Shown here in pieces: positions 1 through 6,243 of a stretch of DNA of 8,937 nt. The DNA is from Thermoplasmatota archaeon (GTDB lineage: Archaea; Thermoplasmatota; Penumbrarchaeia; Penumbrarchaeales; Penumbrarchaeaceae): NCBI GenBank assembly GCA_016929175.1, contig JAFGJI010000154.1, positions 1 through 8,937 on the forward strand. The letters are read 5' to 3'. The position numbers and the translations under genes are program-made. Each line of letters starts with the position of its first letter. Positions within the stretch are counted from its first letter, which is position 1. The notes beneath the pieces are model-generated. The model worked only from the letters and a program-made list of their open reading frames with translations, did no database searches and was not told the DNA's origin.

Positions 1-91
1 CAGGGGAGTAGCTGTTTCTTAGGTGTATCACTCCAATATGCTGAACAATCCTCTCTTCCGAGACCCCTGCAACACTCTTATTATCATCAGG

Positions 92-107
92 GATATACCC
101 CTATATC
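92..107. promoter_or_regulatory. Inverted repeat and possible TATA box of the regulator gene
   Basis: GATATA (92-97) and TATATC (102-107) form a perfect 6-bp inverted repeat around CCCC. The left arm is centred about 28 nt before the TTG start at 123, the spacing expected of an archaeal TATA box for a transcript starting at or next to the start codon. Lying directly ahead of a gene for an HTH protein, it could be an autoregulatory operator over the core promoter. That role is inference; a 6-bp repeat can occur by chance. Confidence 0.35.
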
Positions 108-110
108 GAT

Positions 111-115
111 GGAGG
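111..115 (+). promoter_or_regulatory. Shine-Dalgarno site deciding the TTG start
   Basis: GGAGG ends 7 nt before the TTG at 123. The ATG at 109 reads only five codons before a stop and is in another frame, and no other in-frame start lies nearby, so this SD supports initiation at the rare codon TTG. Confidence 0.7.
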
Positions 116-122
116 AACCTTA

Positions 123-1061
123 TTGAGGTCCCATGACCTTGTCAAGGACCTGATAACGATACTGGACAGGTCCGGTTTTGCAACCTCGGAGTTCAAGGGC
201 CCGGGTGAGGTCAGTATCAATCTGGTGTCCCGCAGGGGGGACCTGCTGCTTCTGATAAAGGTGATCATGGCACGTGAGGAGATCTCACGGAACATATCAA
301 GGAACATGGTGAACCTGACCCGTGTCCTGAAGGGGTCTCCCATGATCGTCGTGCCTTCGACCCCCTCTCTGCCCTATCAGGATGGTGTTCTCTATGTCCG
401 TTACGGTATCCCGCTCCTTACCTTCAACACACTGTTCGACCATCTGATAGAAGAGGTCCCGCCCTTGATATACCACGGTTCCGGCGGCTTCTTCGTGACC
501 CTGGATGGGTCTCTTCTTCGAAATAGAAGGGAGATGATGAAGATCTCCCTTGGCGCCCTGGCAGATGCCGTCGGGATTTCCAGAAAGGCTGTTCAGATGT
601 ACGAGGCGGGGATGGGTGCGGATATGGAGGTTGCATTGATGATGGAGAAGTACTTGCAGACCCAACTTATCCTGCCCATGGACCCGTTCTTCTATGATGA
701 TGAGCTGCAGTCCATAAGGGATGGGATCGATACTTTTCATGGCATGAAGAAGGAGGTAATGGAACATCTGGACTCCATCGGGATGGAGGTCATTCCGACC
801 CAGCGATGTCCGTTCGATGCCCTGGTGAGGGATAGGGACGAACTCCTCCTTGCCTCGGTCGGTGTGGGCCCAAGGGGCATCAAGAGCAGGGCAAGGGACC
901 TGAACTGCATAAGCAGGATAACCGGTGGTGATTCGCTTGTCGTGGTTTCGGACTCGGTGGAAGCCCGGAGGATCGATGGGACACCCATCATCAAGGTCTC
1001 GGAGCTGAAGTCCACCGAGGATCCAACCGCGCTTATAAAGCTGATAAGAGAGAGGGCCTGA
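123..1061 (+). CDS. COG1395-family archaeal HTH transcriptional regulator
   Basis: 312-residue predicted DNA-binding protein of the archaeal COG1395 type (annotated as putative HTH-type transcriptional regulatory protein). A Cro/C1-type helix-turn-helix spans about residues 135-178: a basic entry (RNRREMMK), then LGALADAVGISRKAVQMYE, the usual recognition-helix pattern ending in Y-E. The flanking domains (about 14-105 and 216-295) resemble each other: both have an LD-x-x-G start, a strand ending in D/E-L-L-L, a helix with SR near its start, a hydrophobic VV strand and a final I-P or T-P-I-I strand. No signal peptide or membrane helix is seen, so it is cytoplasmic. The TTG start is chosen because GGAGG sits 7 nt upstream. 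Regulon and ligand are unknown. It is followed after 70 nt by a gene with its own TATA box, so it is probably monocistronic. The family call is from sequence memory, not a search. Confidence 0.85.
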   Translation: MRSHDLVKDLITILDRSGFATSEFKGPGEVSINLVSRRGDLLLLIKVIMAREEISRNISRNMVNLTRVLKGSPMIVVPSTPSLPYQDGVLYVRYGIPLLTFNTLFDHLIEEVPPLIYHGSGGFFVTLDGSLLRNRREMMKISLGALADAVGISRKAVQMYEAGMGADMEVALMMEKYLQTQLILPMDPFFYDDELQSIRDGIDTFHGMKKEVMEHLDSIGMEVIPTQRCPFDALVRDRDELLLASVGVGPRGIKSRARDLNCISRITGGDSLVVVSDSVEARRIDGTPIIKVSELKSTEDPTALIKLIRERA

Positions 1062-1100
1062 TCCTTCCCTCTTCCGATCCGTACAGACCTATCGGCAACA

Positions 1101-1108
1101 TATATATA
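1101..1108 (+). promoter_or_regulatory. TATA box of the surface-protein gene
   Basis: TATATATA is centred about 27.5 nt before the GTG at 1132, matching the archaeal TATA-to-start-site distance, and no SD precedes the GTG. This indicates a leaderless mRNA beginning at or within a few bases of the start codon. An 8-bp palindrome, AGGCGCCT (1108-1115), abuts it, and copies of CCGAT/ATCGG lie at 1074, 1091 and 1118. Confidence 0.7.
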
Positions 1109-1131
1109 GGCGCCTGTCCGATTTAATAAAT

Positions 1132-4100
1132 GTGGAGCCAGGCATCATTCCTGCAAAACATTGCTGGAAAACGGCAGCATCGTTAGTGATAACCTTATCG
1201 TTCCTCTGCGGTATTGTGATCCCTTCGAATGGGCTCGATGAGGTGAACCATGACATAGTGTTCGAGGGCAACGATTCCTTCACATCAACCTATGTAAGGA
1301 GCGGCACAGGTTCCAGTGCGGACCCTTACATAGTATCCGATCTGGATATGGGGACATACAACATACAGATCAAGAACACTTCCAAACATCTCGTTCTGCG
1401 CAATGTCACCTTCTCCAACTCGGATTCATGGGCGTTGTTCCTTTACAATGCCGACAATATCATGATAGAGAACGTCACGACCATAAACAGGTCCAGGGTT
1501 GTTTACGGTTACATCCTGAACGATGTCATGTTCGTGAAGTGCAATTTCTCGAGCATCAGATACTCCTTGAACTCGTTCGAGTTCATATCCTGCAGTTCGG
1601 TCACGATCCAGGATTCATCATTCTCCGAGAAAGTTCTGACCGGGGCGGGAAGGATCCATTACAGCCAGGGCACCGGGCACCGGTTCTTCAATAATACCTG
1701 CACTGGCGTGGCATACGAGGACCTGAGGTTCCACAGCAATGGTCTGATAGCCAATTCCACCTTTATGGACTCACAGGTCACCGTTCAGGACGGCAATATG
1801 GGCTCAATGATAGTGAACAACCACTTTGACAACTCCAATGGGGATGCTCTGAGGATAGTCTCATCATATCGGTTGGTGATATCCAGGAACTATTTTCACG
1901 GGACAAACGGCATATACTTCGATTCTCTCGCCTGGCAATCGATCACAACACCCCAGGTGATCGATAACAATACCTTCGAATCCTGCGGTGTGGGGCTGAA
2001 CACGGAAGGCACCTACCTCACAAGGTTGACCTATACTCACATCCTGTACAATTATTTCGGCAACTGCACGTCGTATGCGATCGTTCTCAACAACGGGATG
2101 ATGAACCGTATCTGGAGGAACATCTTCTACCATAACGCAGGAACCGATAATTCCACATCGGGTCCGCAGGCGACCCAGAACTACTACTCCTCATATTACG
2201 AGAACAAATGGACTGTAGGCAGCATCGGGAATTTCTGGGCCAACCACCGCCAGCCTGACCTGGACAACAACGGGATCGTGGATATCAACTACACAATACC
2301 AAGCAACGGGTTGGATACGAGACCTTCCACGAACCCCTATTTCGATACGGCTGGACCGATCGTGACGATAACGGAACCATCGTCCGGTGCATACCCACGC
2401 TCCTATGTCAGAGCGACCTGGACGGCAACCGATGCCGGGTCCGGTATATCCGGGACAATGCTTTCCCTTAACGGCGGTCCTTTCATCAATATAGATGAAA
2501 GTATGCGGAAAAGCCTCTTCCTTGAAAAAGGCAGCCATGATATCAGGGTAAGGGCTTACGATCTTGCCGGTCTCTACGGGGAGGACAGCGTCTCCGTTCT
2601 CATCCCGGAAACCGAAGACGTTCTCAACTTTGAACACCCGATCGATGGGGAGTACAATTCAACCAGCATGTACCGGATAACCTGGAGCGTAATGCCTTAT
2701 TTCGTTCCCGAGAACCTCTCTCTGAAGGTGGACGGTGTCCTCACCTATCTCCCCCCCGATTCAAGAGCCGCTACACGGCCTCTTGATGAAGGGCCTCACA
2801 CGCTCAGGCTGACCGTAAGGGATGATGATGGTCTCCAACTCTCGAAAACCTCCGCATTCATCATAGACGTCACCCCTCCGCAGATATTCATCGTGTCCCC
2901 TCAACCCGGTTCGGTGATCTCGAACAACTACGTGACCTTCAACATCACCGTGGAGGACAACTACGGACTGGACCGCGTCGAAGTATGTCTGGATGAAGGC
3001 CCCTACATAGATCGGACCGGCATATCGCAGTTCTCCGACCTCCTTCCGGACGGCCCCCATATCATGAAAATAAGGGCTTTCGACCTTGCGGGGTCGGTAA
3101 CGAACGTCAGCCTGTCCATCCACATAGGTGGAGATACCGGGATAGATATTATCGAGCCTCCGGACAGGACCGCCACCAGGAACGGATCTGTCTTATTGAA
3201 ATGGGATTATTCCGGCCGGTTCCCCTGGAGCCGTTCTTTTGTAAAGATCGGAAAAGGAGCCCTGGCGGACATATGGGGTGCCAGGGAGATCGAGGTCCCA
3301 CTCCCTGAGGATGGGGAATACCCGGTATCTGTTAGATTACAGGACGATGATGGAAATTACATTGAGAGGTCCATTACCGTGATCAGGGATACGAAACCTC
3401 CACTGGTAGATTTCTTGTCACCCGGGGAAGATTCCGTGATCAACACGACGACGCTCAAGGTGGCATGGACCTCACGGGACCAGTTCGGCCAGGTGGTGAG
3501 GGATCTGAAGCTGTCCGTTGATGATGGACCCGCACTTGGTGTTGGGAACTCCACATCGATCGACCTTACCCTGGACCCAGGCAGCCACAGGCTAAAGATA
3601 GAGGCCATCGATCCAGCGGGTAATTCAGCGGAAAAGGAGTTGTTCTTCTTCATCGACATAGAACCTCCCGTAGTGGAGATCAACTCTCCTGCAGATGGTG
3701 AGATACTGAAGGATTCATCGGTCATGATAACCTGGAAAGCCTTCGACGATCATCTGCTGAAAAACCTCACCCTTGTCGTAGATAACCGCATATTCCTGGA
3801 TGTGCTCGGAAGAACCTCCTACTTTGCAACGCTGGGCATGGAGGGAGACCATGTCATATCCCTCATCGGCTCGGATCTGGCCGGCAATCTGGTGAACAGG
3901 ACCATTTTAGTCATTGTTGATATGCATTTGCCCGATCTTGGATGGGTGACCGAACCCGTCGGATTCGTGAAGGAGAACTGGTTCAACATCAGCTGGACCG
4001 CATTTGACCGGAACGGTATCGCCAATCTTTCTCTGGAATTCGATGGAACAGCAGTCTACCTTGATCCTGAAGCATCGTACATGAACCTCACACTTGGAGA

Positions 4101-5148
4101 AGGGGAGTATACTTTCACATTGAGAGCCCTGGATCGGGTCGGCTGGGAGTGGTTCATATCGAGTTCCGGGTCGTTGGTCATCGATCTGACCCCGCCTGTA
4201 CTGACCATTGACCTGGAGAGGTCTTCCCTATCTGGAAACAATGCGGTGGTCTACTGGTCCGCCAAGGACACGGTGTCCGGCATTGCCTCGACCATGGTGG
4301 ATATCGATGGAGAGGGTTTCGGGATGGTCACCACAGGGAACTTCTATAAATTCGAGGGTCTTGAGGAGGGTAAACACACGATCACACTGAGGACCATGGA
4401 CCGGGCAGGGAATTCCGCCGAGGGCAACTGGTCTTTCGTGGTCGGGAGCGGAGGAGGCGGGCAGAATGACAATGACGGAAGCACGATCCCCTTCTTCGGC
4501 ATCCTGGCCATGGGATTGGTGGGTGTGCTGCTGGTTTTCATGATAATTGGAATAATAATATCAAGGAGAAGATCGAGAAAGCATGAGGATGAAGTGGTCA
4601 AGAAGCCAAAAAGGATGGGGATATCCATTCCTGCGGCTCCCTTGCACCACACACTTCCCCCTCAAGGATCCTATCCGATGGACCTTCCTCCGGCAACAGG
4701 TGGAAGGATAGAAACGACGGAGGAGGGTGCGGGTTATATCAGACCCGCGGTCGAGAAGAGGAAAAACAAGCCAGTGATCAATATAGGGGAAGACATGGTC
4801 CCGGAAATGAAGACCACACCGGACGACATCGAGATCTTCAGGACAGCTGGAAGCTCGATGGAAGGGCCCATGGGTCCTTCTGCGACGGAGATGGACAACT
4901 GGGCAAAAACCATTGTTCAAAAGGAAGATGTCCACGCAACTGAAGGATACGATGTACCTCACACTGAAGAGAATGAGCTTTCTCACGAGGTCCCGGTATG
5001 GGACGAGGATATGGATCAGATCCCCATCTGGGGGGAAGCGGAAGACGAAATGGCAGGGCAGGAAGTCGAAGAGATCCCTGACTGGGATGATGTCGATGAC
5101 CTTGAAGAGCTCGAAGAGATGGACGAGATAGAGGATCGGGAGGAGTGA
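1132..5148 (+). CDS. Large surface protein: beta-helix, eight Ig-like domains, membrane anchor, acidic tail
   Basis: 1338-residue type I membrane protein. A signal peptide (basic 9-13, hydrophobic 14-30, likely cleaved near SNG at 32-34) is followed by a right-handed parallel beta-helix of NosD type (about 40-405) with repeated short N-x-T/S rungs, closing with the family's GNFW (366-369) and a Ca-loop-like DLDNNGIVD (376-384). Eight Ig-like domains of roughly 85-90 residues run from about 407 to 1111. Each has a W (F in the third) strand and a D-x-AG or DDDG turn. A Gly-rich linker leads to one membrane helix (1119-1144), then RRRSRK and a 194-residue tail ending very acidic, with W1290, W1300 and W1318 in three similar motifs. 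About 25 N-x-S/T sequons precede the helix and none follow it. GTG is chosen because it lies about 28 nt after TATATATA; no SD is seen. Function is not known: adhesion, glycan binding or sensing are possible. No catalytic residues can be assigned. Confidence 0.88.
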   Translation: MEPGIIPAKHCWKTAASLVITLSFLCGIVIPSNGLDEVNHDIVFEGNDSFTSTYVRSGTGSSADPYIVSDLDMGTYNIQIKNTSKHLVLRNVTFSNSDSWALFLYNADNIMIENVTTINRSRVVYGYILNDVMFVKCNFSSIRYSLNSFEFISCSSVTIQDSSFSEKVLTGAGRIHYSQGTGHRFFNNTCTGVAYEDLRFHSNGLIANSTFMDSQVTVQDGNMGSMIVNNHFDNSNGDALRIVSSYRLVISRNYFHGTNGIYFDSLAWQSITTPQVIDNNTFESCGVGLNTEGTYLTRLTYTHILYNYFGNCTSYAIVLNNGMMNRIWRNIFYHNAGTDNSTSGPQATQNYYSSYYENKWTVGSIGNFWANHRQPDLDNNGIVDINYTIPSNGLDTRPSTNPYFDTAGPIVTITEPSSGAYPRSYVRATWTATDAGSGISGTMLSLNGGPFINIDESMRKSLFLEKGSHDIRVRAYDLAGLYGEDSVSVLIPETEDVLNFEHPIDGEYNSTSMYRITWSVMPYFVPENLSLKVDGVLTYLPPDSRAATRPLDEGPHTLRLTVRDDDGLQLSKTSAFIIDVTPPQIFIVSPQPGSVISNNYVTFNITVEDNYGLDRVEVCLDEGPYIDRTGISQFSDLLPDGPHIMKIRAFDLAGSVTNVSLSIHIGGDTGIDIIEPPDRTATRNGSVLLKWDYSGRFPWSRSFVKIGKGALADIWGAREIEVPLPEDGEYPVSVRLQDDDGNYIERSITVIRDTKPPLVDFLSPGEDSVINTTTLKVAWTSRDQFGQVVRDLKLSVDDGPALGVGNSTSIDLTLDPGSHRLKIEAIDPAGNSAEKELFFFIDIEPPVVEINSPADGEILKDSSVMITWKAFDDHLLKNLTLVVDNRIFLDVLGRTSYFATLGMEGDHVISLIGSDLAGNLVNRTILVIVDMHLPDLGWVTEPVGFVKENWFNISWTAFDRNGIANLSLEFDGTAVYLDPEASYMNLTLGEGEYTFTLRALDRVGWEWFISSSGSLVIDLTPPVLTIDLERSSLSGNNAVVYWSAKDTVSGIASTMVDIDGEGFGMVTTGNFYKFEGLEEGKHTITLRTMDRAGNSAEGNWSFVVGSGGGGQNDNDGSTIPFFGILAMGLVGVLLVFMIIGIIISRRRSRKHEDEVVKKPKRMGISIPAAPLHHTLPPQGSYPMDLPPATGGRIETTEEGAGYIRPAVEKRKNKPVINIGEDMVPEMKTTPDDIEIFRTAGSSMEGPMGPSATEMDNWAKTIVQKEDVHATEGYDVPHTEENELSHEVPVWDEDMDQIPIWGEAEDEMAGQEVEEIPDWDDVDDLEELEEMDEIEDREE
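1252..2346 (+). repeat. Right-handed beta-helix (NosD-like) coding region
   Basis: This encodes the N-terminal beta-helix of the surface protein: a run of degenerate rungs of about 20-25 residues such as LVLRNVTFSNSDSW, IMIENVTTINRS and VTIQDSSFSEK, rich in Asn at the turns. The end is marked by GNFW plus the DLDNNGIVD loop, followed by an Asn-Pro-Tyr that typically closes archaeal NosD repeats. The fold assignment is firm; ligand specificity cannot be read from the sequence. Confidence 0.8.
2350..4464 (+). repeat. Eight tandem Ig-like domain repeats
   Basis: Approximate units are 2350-2625, 2626-2880, 2881-3140, 3141-3402, 3403-3669, 3670-3933, 3934-4197 and 4198-4464. Several boundaries carry a D-x-x-PP linker (DVTPP, DTKPP, DIEPP, DLTPP). 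The late turn reads DLAG in units 1, 3 and 6, DPAG in 5, DRVG in 7, DRAG in 8, and DDDG in 2 and 4. Units 1 and 8 share an SGI-x-x-TM core strand. The nucleotide sequence is well diverged, so this is an old duplication and not a recent tandem array. It most likely forms a stalk lifting the beta-helix from the membrane. Confidence 0.8.
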
Positions 5149-5186
5149 TGCTCCAACCGTAAAATATCAATAAAAGGTCCATCTCA

Positions 5187-5214
5187 CCCGATCTCTCGTT
5201 ATCCGGAGGTCGGG
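5187..5214 (+). promoter_or_regulatory. Hairpin that would sequester the yitT Shine-Dalgarno
   Basis: CCCGATCTCT (5187-5196) can pair in RNA with GGAGGTCGGG (5205-5214): ten continuous pairs including two U-G wobbles, with an 8-nt loop. The whole SD (5205-5210) lies in the 3' arm. The pairing extends four bases beyond the SD (C-G, C-G, C-G, G-C), which is more than SD/anti-SD-like complementarity alone would give. Whether the 5' arm is transcribed depends on the start site, which is not known. Confidence 0.45.
5205..5210 (+). promoter_or_regulatory. Shine-Dalgarno site of the YitT-family gene
   Basis: GGAGGT ends 7 nt before the GTG at 5218 and fixes that start. The A/T-rich stretch at about 5160-5175 is the only TATA-like sequence in the 69-nt gap. 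It would place transcription start near 5190-5200, giving a short leader that keeps this SD. Confidence 0.7.
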
Positions 5215-5217
5215 CTC

Positions 5218-6159
5218 GTGCTATCGTTGAAGGACAGGAGGGTAGTTCACAAGGTCATAAAGGATTACCTTTTGATAACCCTGGGTGCCCTCATCATGTC
5301 GCTCGGCCTGCTCTGGTTCCTTGACCCCTACAAAGCCTCGGCTGGAGGTATCTCCGGCATCTCCATCATCCTGAGGAACACTCTTGGGGCCCCTCTTGGT
5401 TTGTCCATGATGGCGCTGAACCTTCCGCTGTTCCTGATAGGTATCAGGATGCTGGGCAGGAGGTTCGGTATCAGGACCTTTTACGGTTTCATGATGTTTT
5501 CCGTTATGGTGGAGTTCATTGAGAGGATCGTGTACCGGCAAATTCTGAACACTCACTCATATCTTCTCTCGGATCCAGGCGATGTCAAGGTATTGAGCGA
5601 TCTTGACCCCCTTCTGGCGGCAATTTTCGGGGGAGTTCTTCTGGGAGCAGGGCTCGGTCTAGTTTTCAGAGCGCAGGGCTCGACCGGAGGTTCCGACATC
5701 ATTGCCCAGATCGCTGTCAAGTACAGGATCCTGACAGCAGGCCAGACCTTCATGCTTTTTGATCTCCTTGTGATCACTGCCGGAGCGTTGGCTTTTGGAA
5801 ACATAGGATATGCACTGATCGGTTTCGTCGCCCTCTTCGTCTCATCGAAGACGGTGGACATCGTCGTCGAGGGGTTGGGCAATACAAAAGGTTTGTACAT
5901 CATTTCCGACAACTGGAAGCCCATAAACGAGCGGATCCTCCACGAGATCGAACGCGGGGTCACGATACTGCACGGGCAGGGGGGTTACACCGGGAAACAG
6001 AAGGAGGTGATCTTCTGCGTGGTTACCCGCAGGAACATCTACAAGGTCCGCCAGATCGTGGTGGAGGAGGACCCCGGGGCATTCATGGTGATATCCGATC
6101 TGCACGAGGTCTACGGTATGGGTTTCAAACCGCAAAAGGAGATGGAGACAATTCTCTGA
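5218..6159 (+). CDS. YitT-family membrane protein with DUF2179 domain
   Basis: 313-residue integral membrane protein of the YitT (DUF161) family. The membrane part (about 17-215) shows the family's two internal glycine motifs: ASAGGISGIS at 40-49 after the first helix and GSTGGSDIIA at 154-163, consistent with an internal duplication. The soluble C-terminal DUF2179 domain (about 216-305) has GLGNTKGLYIIS, YTGK at 257-260, DPGAF at 285-289 and EVYGMGF at 297-303, all family hallmarks. Length is slightly above the usual 270-290 of bacterial members because of a basic N-terminus and an extra segment near 105-130. Transport substrate and ligand are unknown for the family as a whole. It has its own SD and probably its own promoter, and is separated by 69 and 84 nt from its neighbours. 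The family is much commoner in Firmicutes than in archaea, so ancient transfer is possible, although its codon use looks like its neighbours'. Confidence 0.92.
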   Translation: MLSLKDRRVVHKVIKDYLLITLGALIMSLGLLWFLDPYKASAGGISGISIILRNTLGAPLGLSMMALNLPLFLIGIRMLGRRFGIRTFYGFMMFSVMVEFIERIVYRQILNTHSYLLSDPGDVKVLSDLDPLLAAIFGGVLLGAGLGLVFRAQGSTGGSDIIAQIAVKYRILTAGQTFMLFDLLVITAGALAFGNIGYALIGFVALFVSSKTVDIVVEGLGNTKGLYIISDNWKPINERILHEIERGVTILHGQGGYTGKQKEVIFCVVTRRNIYKVRQIVVEEDPGAFMVISDLHEVYGMGFKPQKEMETIL

Positions 6160-6192
6160 TGAAGGGTCCTTGTAGACGAGGCACCATCAGGG
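6154..6192 (+). terminator. Stem-loop starting at the yitT stop codon
   Basis: CTGATG (6156-6161, containing the TGA stop) pairs with CATCAG (6185-6190), extendable by U6155-G6191 and C6154-G6192. Inside, G6166-U6167 pairs with A6183-C6184, and after one bulged C (6182), CCUUG (6168-6172) pairs with CGAGG (6177-6181) around a UAGA loop, including one U-G. No T-run follows, so it is not a canonical terminator. It may mark an mRNA 3' end or processing signal, or be incidental. Confidence 0.35.
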
Positions 6193-6212
6193 TATCCCGA
6201 ATGAACATAAAC

Positions 6213-6219
6213 GATATAA
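6213..6219 (+). promoter_or_regulatory. TATA-like box of the DUF1616 gene
   Basis: GATATAA is centred about 28 nt before the ATG at 6244, and the intervening sequence (ending in CATATCCCGCG) has no SD. This matches a leaderless transcript, as for the surface-protein gene. Confidence 0.55.
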
Positions 6220-6243
6220 CCTAATAATCTCTCATATCCCGCG

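Larger units (their letters stand above)
1..122. other. Upstream region without a recognisable gene
   Basis: No convincing gene is seen. One + strand frame is open from base 1 to a TGA at 124-126, which would overlap the TTG start at 123, but its codons (many ending in A or T, rich in Ser, Gln and Tyr) do not resemble the neighbouring genes, and 41 open codons are unremarkable by chance. The right end holds the inverted repeat and SD of the next gene. An upstream gene ending here cannot be excluded because the window starts too close. Confidence 0.5.

Noticed and set aside
1..126. Open frame running from base 1 into a TGA that overlaps the TTG start at 123, as if an upstream gene ended there
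   Set aside because: Only 41 codons, with codon choice and composition unlike the neighbours; such a run is expected by chance fairly often. An upstream gene cannot be excluded but is not supported.
297..767. 156-codon minus-strand frame inside the HTH regulator gene
   Set aside because: A shadow of a well-supported plus-strand gene with no recognisable motif.
1074..1095. CCGAT/ATCGG hairpin after the HTH gene as a transcription terminator
   Set aside because: Only five pairs around a 12-nt loop and no T-run; more plausible, if anything, as part of the downstream promoter region.
6156..6215. Possible box C/D guide RNA, because the yitT stop region contains TGATGA
   Set aside because: The preceding base is C instead of a purine, and no CTGA box D or D' occurs at a suitable distance; the bases are better explained as the stop codon and a stem-loop.
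6201..6224. Seven-codon ATG frame ahead of the DUF1616 gene
   Set aside because: It overlaps the TATA-like box and would lie upstream of the expected transcription start; no SD precedes it.
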